A stretch of DNA of 64,000 nt, taken from assembly GCA_025456145.1 (NCBI GenBank), contig JALOLD010000006.1:80531-144530 (forward strand), written 5' to 3'. The position numbers and the translations under genes were made by a program. Below, piece after piece: positions 52,782 to 60,391 of this stretch. The DNA comes from Thermoanaerobaculales bacterium. GTDB lineage: Bacteria > Acidobacteriota > Thermoanaerobaculia > Thermoanaerobaculales > Sulfomarinibacteraceae. Positions within the stretch are counted from its first letter, which is position 1. Every line of letters starts with the position of its first letter. Below the pieces are notes generated by a model. The model saw only the letters and a program-made list of their open reading frames with translations. It was not told where the DNA came from and made no database searches.

Positions 52782-53719
52782 CCCTCGGCGCGATGGTGCT
52801 CGCCGCCGGCCGCGGCGAGCGGATGCGGCCGCTGTCCGATGCCCTGCCCAAGCCGGCCTTGCCGGCGACCCGACGGCCGGTCGTGGCGTCGGCGGTCGAC
52901 CTCGCCGTGGCCGGCGGCGCCGGCCGGGTCGTGGTCAACACCTGGCACCTCGCCGAGCTCATGGAGCGCGAGCTCGCGACCCTCGAGCCCGGCGTGCCGG
53001 TGGTCGTCTCCCGCGAGCCCCGGCTCATGGGCTCGGCCGGCGCCTTGACCCTGGCGCGCGACCGGGGCCTCTTCGGAAACGGCGGTCCGCTGCTCGTCGT
53101 CAACGGCGACGGGTTGCTCAACCTCGACCTCACGCCGCTCCTCCACCGGATGGCGACGACCGATGATCTGGTCAGCCTCGCGCTGCTTCCCCACCTCGAA
53201 CCGACGCGATGGTCCCGGGTCGAGCTCGACCCCGACGGGACGGTCTGCCGCATCCGTCCCCCCGGGACGCCCGAGCCCGGCGAGGTCCCGCTGCTCTATC
53301 CTGGGGTGATGCTGGTCTCGCACGCCGCGCTCGAAGGGCTCGACGGCGGACCCGGGCAGATCCCCGATCTCCTGTGGCGGCCGGCGCTGGCCGAGCACCG
53401 GCTCGGCGGTGTCGTGGTCGCCGGCCACTGGCGCGAGGTCGGCACCCCTCGCGACTACCTCGAAGCGGTCGTCGACCGGCTCGGCGGAGGTCGTGCCGAT
53501 CACCCGACGGCGGTCGTCGATCGATCGGCGGCGGTCGGCTCGGCGCTGATCGGGCGCGACGCCCGGGTCGAGGCGCGGGCGATGGTCGGCGACTCGGTCG
53601 TCGCCGAGGGCGCGACGGTCGGCCGAGGGGCGCGGGTGCTCCGCTCGGTGCTGCTCGGCGCGGTCGCCGCCGCTCCCGGCGAGGTGGTGGTCGGCGAGTT
53701 CCGCGCGGCCCCTCGCTGA
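52778..53719 (+). CDS. Sugar-nucleotide (NTP) transferase with C-terminal left-handed beta-helix
   Basis: The 313-residue protein starts with the nucleotidyltransferase motif GAMVLAAGRGERMRPLSDAL-type (4-23) and PKPALP near 25-30. VVNGDGLLNLDL near 107-118 is the metal site and GHWREVGTPRDYLEA near 216-230 the sugar-binding part. From about 245 short hexapeptide-like repeats form a stubby left-handed helix. It resembles mannose-1-phosphate guanylyltransferases and MurNAc-1-phosphate uridylyltransferase MurU. Coupled to the CYTH gene by ATGA. Confidence 0.8.
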   Translation: MTLGAMVLAAGRGERMRPLSDALPKPALPATRRPVVASAVDLAVAGGAGRVVVNTWHLAELMERELATLEPGVPVVVSREPRLMGSAGALTLARDRGLFGNGGPLLVVNGDGLLNLDLTPLLHRMATTDDLVSLALLPHLEPTRWSRVELDPDGTVCRIRPPGTPEPGEVPLLYPGVMLVSHAALEGLDGGPGQIPDLLWRPALAEHRLGGVVVAGHWREVGTPRDYLEAVVDRLGGGRADHPTAVVDRSAAVGSALIGRDARVEARAMVGDSVVAEGATVGRGARVLRSVLLGAVAAAPGEVVVGEFRAAPR

Positions 53720-53759
53720 CCGGATCAGCCGCCCGGAGGGCGAGACTGGCGCTCTTCTC

Positions 53760-54374
53760 TCAGCCCTGCTTCCACCGGGCCCATCCCCGCTGCCAGGACA
53801 ACCGGTTGACCCGGCCGGTGCCGCCATACACCCTCAGCACCACCATCCGGCGCGCGAAGTCGGTGAGGTAGACCGAGCTCGGGGACGCGGTTCCGGCCGA
53901 CGAGAAGCTGATCATGTTGCCGGGGCCGGCTCGGATCGGGTCCTCGGGATCGCCGCCGAGGCGCCCCTGGCCGCCCGGGTCGGGGACCTCGCCATCGAGG
54001 ATTCCGGGGGCCGCGCTACCGGCGGCGAGGTCGACGGCCGGACCCACCACCGGATCGACCCCGTGGTGGATGTCGGCACGCCGGACCCCGTCGCCATCGC
54101 CATCCTCGGCGACGTAGCAGCGCCACCCCCGGTCCGCGGTGCGATCGAAGACGACCGCGCAGTTTCGGCTGCGCAGCAGCGCGGTCGCCCGGCTTCGCAC
54201 GAGCAGGCCGTGGACCTGGGCGGTCGCGCGGCTCAGCGCGGCCGCGCGCTGCGCGTCGTCGACCGCCGGGATGCCGACCAAAACCAGCACCCCCGCCACC
54301 GCCGTGCTGGCGATCAGCTCGGTCAACGTGACTCCCCGTTGTCGTCGCCACCATCTCTCGTTGCGTCGATCCAT
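53760..54374 (-). CDS. Type IV pilin-like/GspH-FimT pseudopilin
   Basis: A 204-residue protein with a prepilin leader: RRQRGVTLTELIASTAVAGV at about 11-30, where cleavage would follow Gly and leave VTLTE with the conserved Glu5, then a hydrophobic helix to about residue 35. The rest is a globular domain of the GspH/FimT type with a single disulphide candidate (CAVVF and WRCYV). Minor pseudopilins prime type IV pili, type II secretion or DNA uptake. The ATG at 54374 has GGAGG ahead; a GTG directly upstream is less likely. No pilus assembly genes are adjacent. Confidence 0.78.
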   Translation of the reverse strand: MDRRNERWWRRQRGVTLTELIASTAVAGVLVLVGIPAVDDAQRAAALSRATAQVHGLLVRSRATALLRSRNCAVVFDRTADRGWRCYVAEDGDGDGVRRADIHHGVDPVVGPAVDLAAGSAAPGILDGEVPDPGGQGRLGGDPEDPIRAGPGNMISFSSAGTASPSSVYLTDFARRMVVLRVYGGTGRVNRLSWQRGWARWKQG

Positions 54375-54423
54375 CACGCGCCTCCTCTCCGGTCCGGGTC
54401 GGCGGATGCAGCGCGGTCGGGAT

Positions 54424-54448
54424 CAAAGAAGCGGCCCCGAAGGGCCGC
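54424..54448 (-). terminator. Rho-independent terminator of the ComEA-like gene
   Basis: On the minus strand GCGGCCC and GGGCCGC pair across the stable TTCG tetraloop and are followed by TTCTTTG. This is the best intrinsic terminator seen in the window, 30 nt past the stop codon. Confidence 0.8.
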
Positions 54449-54477
54449 GTCCCGTCCACGCTGTTGTTGGTTGTCGA

Positions 54478-54825
54478 TCAGCCGGCAGCCGGGGCGCCGG
54501 CGGTCTTCGGCCGCGGAAGCTTGACCTTGGTCGCCAGGGTGGTGGCGCCGTTGGTCGCGAGATAGGGCTCGAGGCTCTCGAGCGACTTCTCCCCGATCCC
54601 CTTGACGGCGACGAGCTCGTCGATGCTGCCGAAGGGACCGTTGGTCTCACGGAAGTCGACGATCCTCTGGGCCAGCGCGGGACCGACCCGGGGCAGCAGC
54701 TGGAGCTGGTCGACGCTCGCGGTGTTGATGTTGACCACGCCCGCGGATGCGCTCTCGGCGGCCGTCGCGAACGACGACGCGATGACGATCAGGGCGAGGA
54801 CGGCGATGGTGGTTCTGACGTTCAT
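54478..54825 (-). CDS. ComEA-like exported helix-hairpin-helix protein
   Basis: A 115-residue secreted protein: signal peptide 1-22 (ending ATAAES), then two helix-hairpin-helix motifs at about 30-60 and 62-90 (VNINTASVDQLQLLPRVGPA; GSIDELVAVKGIGEKSLESL). This is the DNA-binding domain of ComEA, which holds DNA in the periplasm during natural uptake. A basic, Pro-rich tail ends the protein. AGGAGG fixes the ATG. A sigma-54-like site at 54927-54942 and a TACAAT at 54971-54976 lie upstream. Together with the pseudopilin gene downstream it hints at competence. Confidence 0.83.
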   Translation of the reverse strand: MNVRTTIAVLALIVIASSFATAAESASAGVVNINTASVDQLQLLPRVGPALAQRIVDFRETNGPFGSIDELVAVKGIGEKSLESLEPYLATNGATTLATKVKLPRPKTAGAPAAG

Positions 54826-54926
54826 GCTGACCTCCTGAAGTGGTTGACGTTCGGGGTGATGGGTCGCGGGTCCGGTTTCAAGCTGCTACATCGGTCACCT
54901 CCCGTCCTATCGATGGGCGATGACAT

Positions 54927-54942
54927 GGCAGGACCCGTGCCA
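54927..54942 (-). promoter_or_regulatory. Sigma-54-like promoter of the ComEA-like gene
   Basis: The minus strand reads TGGCACGGGTCCTGCC: a perfect -24 half, correct spacing, and the -12 GC, with one T-to-C change in the -12 half. Transcription would start near 54915, about 90 nt before the ATG. Confidence 0.5.
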
Positions 54943-55132
54943 ACTTGGGGAAGTTGCGGGAACTCGCGATATTGTAGTAGCTTATGCAGGAGGAGCACGA
55001 TCTCAGCCACCCGGTCGACTGACAAGAAATCTTTACTCATCTCCAGAAAATCCAGCTCCGACCTGGTGCAAAATATCTTGTCGGTGACAGGAGATTCGAC
55101 AGGGTGGCGGAGGCCCTCGAACGGTCTGCCGC

Positions 55133-55138
55133 TATACT
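55133..55138 (+). promoter_or_regulatory. Promoter (-10) of the ubiA-like gene, predicted leaderless
   Basis: TATACT ends 6 nt before the ATG at 55145, with no Shine-Dalgarno sequence. Confidence 0.62.
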
Positions 55139-55144
55139 CCCGCG

Positions 55145-56059
55145 ATGCCCACGACGACCCCGCGACCCGGCGCCAAGGTTCGCGCCGCGACCAGACCGCG
55201 GCTGCTCGAGACGATCGACGAGGCCGCCGATCTCGTCGTCTTCAAGCACTCGGTCTTCGCCCTGCCCTTCGCGCTCATGGCGCTCATCACCGCGAGCGGA
55301 GACGGCTGGCCCACGCTCTGGACGTGGTGCTGGGTGGTCGTCGCGATGGTCGCCGCGCGGACCGCCGCGATGAGCTTCAACCGGCTGGCCGACCACGCCC
55401 TCGACGCCGCCAACCCTCGCACCTCCGGACGGGCCCTGCCGGCAGGTCGGATCGGTCGCGGCGCCGCCTGGGTCCTGACGATCGGGGCCGCCGCGGTGTT
55501 CGTCGGTGCGGCGGGCGCGTTGAACCGGACCTGTCTGCTGCTGTCGCTGCCGACCCTCGCGGTGCTCTTCGGCTACTCCTTCGGCAAGCGCTTCACCCCG
55601 GCCGTCCACCTCTGGCTCGGGGCCGCTCTCGGGCTGGCGCCGGTCGGCGCCTGGATCGCCGCCACCGGGTCGGTCGGCCGGCCGGCCGTGGTGCTCGGCG
55701 TCGCGGTCACGCTCTGGGTGGCCGGTTTCGACACGATCTACTCGCTCCAGGACGAGGCCTTCGACCGGGCGCACGGCCTGTGGTCGCTGCCGGCGGCCCT
55801 CGGCGCGGGGCGCGCGCTCGGCCTGTCCCGGATCTTCCACCTCCTGGCCCTCGCCGGGTTTGCCGCCTTCGCGGTCGCGGCCGGCGGCGGTCCCTACCGA
55901 TGGTCGGCGGTGGCGGCGGCCGGCGTGCTGCTCGGGTGGCAGCACCGCCTCGTCGGCTCGGGCGACCTCGAGCGGATCGACGCCGCCTTCTTCACCGCCA
56001 ATGGGCTGCTCTCGGTCGGGATGTTCGCGCTGTTCGCCGCCGCCAAGCTCGCCGGTTGA
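55145..56059 (+). CDS. UbiA-family prenyltransferase (probable menaquinone MqnP type)
   Basis: A 304-residue membrane protein with about nine helices. The two Asp-rich motifs of UbiA enzymes are present: NRLADHALDAANPRTSGRAL near 79-98 (NxxxD) and DTIYSLQDEAFDRAHGLWSL near 196-215 (DxxxD). The spacing and the SFNRLADHALDA section resemble the MqnP-type enzymes that prenylate an aromatic acid in the futalosine menaquinone route. UbiE in the window would methylate the product. Other mqn genes are not visible, so the pathway is an inference. Confidence 0.82.
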   Translation: MPTTTPRPGAKVRAATRPRLLETIDEAADLVVFKHSVFALPFALMALITASGDGWPTLWTWCWVVVAMVAARTAAMSFNRLADHALDAANPRTSGRALPAGRIGRGAAWVLTIGAAAVFVGAAGALNRTCLLLSLPTLAVLFGYSFGKRFTPAVHLWLGAALGLAPVGAWIAATGSVGRPAVVLGVAVTLWVAGFDTIYSLQDEAFDRAHGLWSLPAALGAGRALGLSRIFHLLALAGFAAFAVAAGGGPYRWSAVAAAGVLLGWQHRLVGSGDLERIDAAFFTANGLLSVGMFALFAAAKLAG

Positions 56060-56078
56060 GGGGCGACGATCGCTGTAC

Positions 56079-56084
56079 TAAGAT
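56079..56084 (+). promoter_or_regulatory. Promoter (-10) of the deoxynucleoside kinase gene
   Basis: TAAGAT ends 9 nt before the ATG at 56094, so the leader should be zero to three nt; no Shine-Dalgarno sequence. Confidence 0.5.
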
Positions 56085-56093
56085 GCCGCGGGC

Positions 56094-56750
56094 ATGACCA
56101 TCCGAAAGCTGCCATTCCGCCACATCGCGATCGAAGGTCCGATCGGGGTCGGCAAGACCTCGCTGGTCCAGCTCCTCGCCGACCGCTTCGAGGGCGTGAT
56201 GGTGCTCGAGGACATCACCAACCCGTTCCTCCCGGCCTTCTACGAGGGGCGGCCGGGCGCCGCGTTCCAGGTCCAGATCTACTTCCTGCTCTCGCGCTTC
56301 CAGCAGCAGCGCGAGATCGCCCAGATGAACCTCTTCCAGCGGCTGGTCCTCGCCGACTACAGCTTCCCAAAGGACCGGATCTTCGCCTACCTCAACCTCG
56401 ACGACACCGACCTGCGGATCTACGAGAAGCTCTACCCGGTGCTCGAGCACGAGGTCCCGAAGCCCGACCTCGTGATCTACATGCAGGCCTCGGTCTCGGT
56501 GCTTCTCGAGCGCATCCGGAAGCGCGCCCGCGATTTCGAGTCGGAGATCGAGCCGGCCTACCTCGAGCGTCTGTCCGAGGCCTACTCGTACTACTTCTTC
56601 CACTACCGGGACACCCCGCTGCTCGTCATCAACACCGACGACATCGACTTCGTCAACCGCCCGGCCGACTTCGACGCTCTGGTCGACCAGATCGCCCGCA
56701 GCCGGAAGGGAACCCAGATGTACGTCCCAAAGGGGGCGCCCGGCGTCTGA
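56094..56750 (+). CDS. Deoxynucleoside kinase family protein
   Basis: The 218 residues follow the deoxynucleoside kinase (dGK/dAK, dNK) pattern: P-loop EGPIGVGKTSL near 14-24, QVQIYFLLSRFQQQREI near 59-75, LADYSFPKDRIFAYLNL near 85-101 (the DYS/ERS motif with catalytic acid and Arg), and the LID Arg in RIRKRARDFESEI. Length fits. It would phosphorylate deoxynucleosides for salvage. The preferred base is not clear; deoxyadenosine/deoxyguanosine is common in bacterial relatives. Confidence 0.85.
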   Translation: MTIRKLPFRHIAIEGPIGVGKTSLVQLLADRFEGVMVLEDITNPFLPAFYEGRPGAAFQVQIYFLLSRFQQQREIAQMNLFQRLVLADYSFPKDRIFAYLNLDDTDLRIYEKLYPVLEHEVPKPDLVIYMQASVSVLLERIRKRARDFESEIEPAYLERLSEAYSYYFFHYRDTPLLVINTDDIDFVNRPADFDALVDQIARSRKGTQMYVPKGAPGV

Positions 56751-56811
56751 CGGTCGCTCGCCCGGTCGGAGGCTCGCGACCGAAGCCCCCGTGCGGCCCG
56801 AGGGTCTGAGG

Positions 56812-56817
56812 TAGGAT
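56812..56817 (+). promoter_or_regulatory. Promoter (-10) of serS
   Basis: TAGGAT, 18 nt before the serS ATG; the short leader holds CGGAGG. Confidence 0.5.
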
Positions 56818-56835
56818 CGCCACCCGGAGGATCGG

Positions 56836-58125
56836 ATGCTTCCCCGCGACCTCATCCGCAACAGCCCCGAACGGATCCGCCGGATGCTCGAGCTGCGCCA
56901 CACCGAAGCCCCCTTCGACCGCCTCCTCGAGGTCGATGCCGAGTGGCGCGGGGTCGTCGTCGCCCTCGAGGAGCTCAAGGCGAGGCGTAATGCCGGCTCG
57001 AAGGAGATCGGAACGCTGTACCGCGAGGGGCGCGGCGCCGAGGCCGAGGCGAAGAAGGCCGAGATGGCCGCCCTCGGCGACCAGATCTCCTCCCTCGAGT
57101 CGACCAGCCGAAACCTCGAGGCAGAGCTCGAGCGCCTCGAGCTGACCCTGCCCAACCTCCCCGACGACCGCGTTCCCGAGGGCGCCGGCGAGGCCGACAA
57201 CCGCGAGGAGCGCCGCTGGGGCGAGCCGCGGGGCTTCGACTTTCAGGTCCAGGCCCATTGGGACCTCGGCGTTGCCCTCGGCATCGTCGACCTCGAGCGC
57301 GCGGTGACCATCGCGGGGTCGCGCTTCGCCGTGCTGCACGGCGCCGGCGCCGCGCTCGAGCGCGCCCTGATCAGCTACATGCTCGACCTCCACACCCGGG
57401 AGCACGGCTACACCGAGGTCATGCCGCCGGCCCTGGTCAACGCCGCGTCGCTCGAGGGGACGGGTCAGCTGCCCAAGTTCGTCGACGACCTGTTCCGCGT
57501 CGAGGGGACCGATCTCTTCCTGTCGCCGACCGCCGAGGTCCAGCTCACCAACCTGTACCGTGGCGAGGTCCTCGACGAGGCGCAGCTGCCGCTCAGGCTG
57601 TGCGCCTTCACGCCCTGCTTCCGGGCCGAGGCCGGCTCCTACGGCAAAGATGTCCGCGGTCTGATCCGGTTGCACCAGTTCAACAAGGTCGAGCTCGTCC
57701 AGCTGACCCGCCCCGAGGCCTCGCCGGCCGCCCTCGAGGAGCTCACCGGTCACGCCGAGGCGGTGCTCCGGGGGCTCGGGCTACCCTACCGCGTGGTCAG
57801 CCTGTCGACCGGGGATCTCGGCTTCTCCGCCGCCCGGACCACCGATCTCGAGGTCTGGCTGCCGGGTCAGAACGCCTACCGCGAGATCTCGTCGTGCTCG
57901 AGCTTCGGCGACTTCCAGGCCCGGCGCGCCAAGCTCCGCTACCGGCCGGCCGATGGCGGCCGGCCGCGTCTCGTCCACACCCTCAACGGCTCCGGCCTCG
58001 CGGTCGGCCGGACCATGGTGGCGGTGCTCGAGAACTATCAGCGCTCCGACGGCTCGGTCGTCATCCCCGAGGCGCTGCAACCCTACCTGCAAGGCCTCGA
58101 GGTCATCGAAAGGCGGCCAGAGTGA
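56836..58125 (+). CDS. serS: Serine--tRNA ligase
   Basis: SerRS charges tRNA-Ser, and tRNA-Sec as the first step to selenocysteine, which fits the selB gene in the window. The 429 residues have the N-terminal coiled-coil arm (about 28-105), then PTAEVQLTNLYRGEV near 231-245 (motif 1 side), TPCFRAEAGSYGKDVRGLIR near 257-276 (motif 2) and LNGSGLAVGRTMVAVLENYQ near 382-401 (motif 3). GGAGG sets the ATG. Its stop overlaps the methyltransferase start as GTGA. Confidence 0.97.
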   Translation: MLPRDLIRNSPERIRRMLELRHTEAPFDRLLEVDAEWRGVVVALEELKARRNAGSKEIGTLYREGRGAEAEAKKAEMAALGDQISSLESTSRNLEAELERLELTLPNLPDDRVPEGAGEADNREERRWGEPRGFDFQVQAHWDLGVALGIVDLERAVTIAGSRFAVLHGAGAALERALISYMLDLHTREHGYTEVMPPALVNAASLEGTGQLPKFVDDLFRVEGTDLFLSPTAEVQLTNLYRGEVLDEAQLPLRLCAFTPCFRAEAGSYGKDVRGLIRLHQFNKVELVQLTRPEASPAALEELTGHAEAVLRGLGLPYRVVSLSTGDLGFSAARTTDLEVWLPGQNAYREISSCSSFGDFQARRAKLRYRPADGGRPRLVHTLNGSGLAVGRTMVAVLENYQRSDGSVVIPEALQPYLQGLEVIERRPE

Positions 58126-58952
58126 CATGGGCTTCTCGGATCGCGAGGTTGCTGCGCCCCACGGCCGGTGACCACGTTCCATCCCCCCCCCCGCCGGACG
58201 CCGACCTCGAGGCTCGAATCGCCTACCAGATCGAGTGCCTCCCCCAGCACTACCTCCCAGGCATCGGAATCGGCGACTTCATCCAGGAGGGGGAGGACCT
58301 CGTTCGTCTCCTGAGCTCGCTCGGCGGGTTGGTAACCGATGACACTGTGCTCGATATGGGTTGCGGACTGGGCCGGGTCGCAATCCCACTGCAGCGGGTG
58401 CTCCACCGCGGCTCGTACAGCGGGTTCGACATCGTCCCGGAGATCGTCCACTGGAACTCGGTCAACATCAGCGGCGTCACCGCGAGCTTCGCCTTCCACC
58501 ACCTCGACGTACGCAACTCGACCTACAACCCCGACGGCCGACTCGAGCCGGGGAATGCGAGCTTCCCGTACGCCGACCACAGCTTTTCGTTCGCGTTCGC
58601 CACATCTCTGTTCTCGCATCTTCTCGCTGATGGGACACAGCGGTACCTGGAGGAGCTCCGGCGAGTCCTGCGCCCGAACGGTCGAGCCGTGTTGACTTTC
58701 TTCCTCTTGAACGACGAGGTCGAGTCGCGCGCCGAGTGCGGCGACACCGACATCGAGTTCCCGCAGCGCTGGGACCACGGCCGACTCAACCACCCCGACC
58801 GGCCCGAGGACGCCGTGGCCTACGACTGGCCCTGGCTTTTGGGACTCATCGAGGGTCTCGGTTTCGAAGTCCATTCGCTGCACTGGGGTCGATGGAGCGG
58901 CCACACCGACGGCTTGTCCTACCAGGACGTGCTCGTTCTCCGTTCACCCTGA
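58122..58952 (+). CDS. Class I SAM-dependent methyltransferase
   Basis: The 276-residue protein has the Rossmann methyltransferase motifs: VLDMGCGLGRVAIPLQRVL near 77-95 (motif I), FDIVPEIVHWN near 103-113 (acidic residue of motif II) and FAFATSLFSHLLADGTQRYL near 155-174, then a final LRPNGRAVLTFFLL. The N-terminal 60 residues are a separate helical section. The acceptor is unknown. The GTG at 58122 overlaps the serS stop. GC content falls in this gene compared with serS, which may mark later acquisition. Confidence 0.75.
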   Translation: MTWASRIARLLRPTAGDHVPSPPPPDADLEARIAYQIECLPQHYLPGIGIGDFIQEGEDLVRLLSSLGGLVTDDTVLDMGCGLGRVAIPLQRVLHRGSYSGFDIVPEIVHWNSVNISGVTASFAFHHLDVRNSTYNPDGRLEPGNASFPYADHSFSFAFATSLFSHLLADGTQRYLEELRRVLRPNGRAVLTFFLLNDEVESRAECGDTDIEFPQRWDHGRLNHPDRPEDAVAYDWPWLLGLIEGLGFEVHSLHWGRWSGHTDGLSYQDVLVLRSP

Positions 58953-58967
58953 ACGGAGCGGTTTCAC

Positions 58968-59315
58968 TCAGTGGTGGAGAAGCCTCCAGGTCATGGCACG
59001 AACCTCGTCGAAGAGCGCAAGCGCTTGCTGCGTACGAGTTGCGTCGATTGCGCCGGCACCGGCGAGGAGCCGGAGGTGGGAATCGACCTCCTTGGCCGAG
59101 CCGTAGGCGACTTTCCAGTTGTACGAGCGGTCTTTACCGGTGCGTCCCGCTCCTTGCGCCAGGTTGGCGGGAACCGAGCTCGCTGACCGAATCACCTGGT
59201 CGGCGAGACTCCTCAAGGGCAACCGGACTGTCAAGACGACCGAAATTGCGATCCCGGCCGCCTTCTCGGCTTTCGTGAGGGTGAGGAAATCGCTCGTTGG
59301 GTGTGGTCCGTGCAT
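58968..59315 (-). CDS. Four-helix-bundle protein (S23/23S rRNA intervening-sequence family)
   Basis: The 115 residues contain ADQVIRSASSVPANLAQGAG near 38-57 and NWKVAYGSAKEVDSHLRLLA near 66-85, the signature of the four-helix-bundle S23 family. Its members are encoded in 23S rRNA intervening sequences and at many stand-alone sites, and the fold is shared with Avd of diversity-generating retroelements. No rRNA or reverse transcriptase is nearby. GGGAGG sets the ATG. The gene starts three nt from a 138-bp inverted repeat. Confidence 0.82.
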   Translation of the reverse strand: MHGPHPTSDFLTLTKAEKAAGIAISVVLTVRLPLRSLADQVIRSASSVPANLAQGAGRTGKDRSYNWKVAYGSAKEVDSHLRLLAGAGAIDATRTQQALALFDEVRAMTWRLLHH

Positions 59316-59317
59316 GG

Positions 59318-59455
59318 TTGCCTCCCGGTGGTTCGAGGACCGGGGTGGCCGATCGGATGGCCCACGTCAAGGGTAAGACGAGTCGCCGCGGCCGCGACCC
59401 TTGACGTGGGCCAACTCATCGGCTGGTGGGGAGCGCATGAATCACCGGGAGGCAA
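59318..59455. repeat. 138-bp imperfect palindrome upstream of the S23-family gene
   Basis: Two arms of about 57 nt (59318-59374 and 59397-59455) are inverted copies. The inner 17 bp (TGGCCCACGTCAAGGGT and its complement) and the outer 13 bp (TTGCCTCCCGGTG and complement) match perfectly; the middle is diverged. The loop is 22 nt. The size and build resemble a MITE/REPIN-type element or a strong hairpin. It sits directly ahead of the minus-strand S23 gene, whose Shine-Dalgarno sequence it includes. Confidence 0.7.
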
Positions 59456-59494
59456 GCCTGCGGGGCCACATCCACGCGAGCTCGTCCCGGGTTC

Positions 59495-59557
59495 GGCTCT
59501 GCCTCTGTCACTGGCTCTGATGCTGACCCGGACACTGCCGCTGCCGCGGAGATCGAG
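59495..59557. repeat. Low-complexity CAG-type spacer
   Basis: On the minus strand the spacer after the HD gene begins CCGCGGCAGCGGCAG and continues with units such as GAGCCAG, GTGACAG and AGGCAG. It resembles the tract at 26945-27050 after aspS. No gene or hairpin is seen. Confidence 0.4.
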
Positions 59558-59576
59558 GCGTTTCCGATGATGACGC

Positions 59577-60152
59577 CTAGCCGCCCGGCGGCAGCTCGAG
59601 CTGGTCGGCGATGGTCGCCATGGCGTCCCGGACGAGCTCGATGTGCTCTGAGAGCTCGACCCCGAGCTCCTCGGCGCCGCGCCGGACGTCGTCGCGATTG
59701 ACGCTGCGCGCGAAGGCCTTGTCCTTGAGCTTCTTTTTGACCGATGCGGCGCGGACCTCGGCGATCGACCGGTCGGGGCGAACCAGGGCGCAGGCGGTGA
59801 GGAAGCCGGCGAGCTCGTCGACCGCGAAGAGCACCCTCGCGCCGAGGGTGTCGCGGGGCACCCCCATGTAGTCGGCGTGGGAGGCGATGACCCGGATCCA
59901 CCCCTCGGGCCACCCCCGCTCGCGGAGAATCCGGGTCCCGACGTGGAGGTGGGTGTCCTCGGTCGGGTTCTGCTGGTAGTCGAAGTCGTGGACCAGCCCG
60001 ATGATCCCCCAGCTCGCCTCGTCCTCGCCGAAGCGTCGGGCGTAGGCCCGCATGGCGGCCTCGACCGCGAGGGCGTGCTTGAGCAGGCTCGGGCTGTCGG
60101 TGAACTCGGTGAGCAGCGCCCAGGCGTCGTCGCGGCTCGGGGTGTCGGTCAT
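59577..60152 (-). CDS. HD-domain hydrolase
   Basis: The 191 residues form one HD domain: LLKHALAVEAAMRAYARRFG near 23-42 (first metal His), then GLVHDFDYQQNPTEDTHLHV near 53-72 (HD pair and downstream His) and ASHADYMG near 93. FAVDELAGFLTACALVRPDR near 109-128 is the usual fourth Asp region. Such proteins hydrolyse nucleotides or phosphate esters; the substrate is unknown. I chose the ATG at 60152, preceded by GGAGG. Confidence 0.8.
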   Translation of the reverse strand: MTDTPSRDDAWALLTEFTDSPSLLKHALAVEAAMRAYARRFGEDEASWGIIGLVHDFDYQQNPTEDTHLHVGTRILRERGWPEGWIRVIASHADYMGVPRDTLGARVLFAVDELAGFLTACALVRPDRSIAEVRAASVKKKLKDKAFARSVNRDDVRRGAEELGVELSEHIELVRDAMATIADQLELPPGG

Positions 60153-60332
60153 TCTGGCCTCCGGCTTCGAGGATACCCCGTCCGGCGTCCGTACCGGGAC
60201 CCGGGACCGAGTCGGCCGCACCTCCGACCCGGTCGGCGCAGCCGACCCACTGGCGCAATCCGTCGGACGGGTTGCATCGCCTCCAATCGAGCGAAGTGCG
60301 CGGAAAACTCTGTCGATTTTGCACGATTTTCC

Positions 60333-60361
60333 TTGACGTACCCAAAATTCGGGCGGAGAAT
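60333..60361 (+). promoter_or_regulatory. Promoter of glnA
   Basis: TTGACG (60333-60338), 17 bp, GAGAAT (60356-60361). The start would be near 60368 with a 24-nt leader holding AAGGGGGT. No sigma-54 element fits here, unlike the enterobacterial glnA. Confidence 0.65.
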
Positions 60362-60391
60362 CCGCGAAACGACGCGCAAGGGGGTTGCATC

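Larger units (their letters stand above)
54826..55144. other. 319-bp AT-richer spacer between comEA-like and ubiA-like genes
   Basis: No gene is firmly supported. A 72-codon frame on the minus strand (54822-55040, starting MSKDFLSVDRVAEIVLLLHK) has no Shine-Dalgarno sequence and runs into the comEA start, so I doubt it. GACAAGA (55021-55027) and TCTTGTC (55076-55082) form an inverted repeat. The section 54960-55090 is clearly lower in GC than the genes around it. Confidence 0.45.

Noticed and set aside
58968..59315. Diversity-generating retroelement (S23 fold as Avd)
   Set aside because: No reverse transcriptase, template or variable repeat pair is present; the protein fits the general S23 family.
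60240..60330. Possible sigma-54 promoter for glnA (TGGCGC...TTGCA)
   Set aside because: The spacing between the halves is much too long. A good sigma-70 promoter lies downstream.
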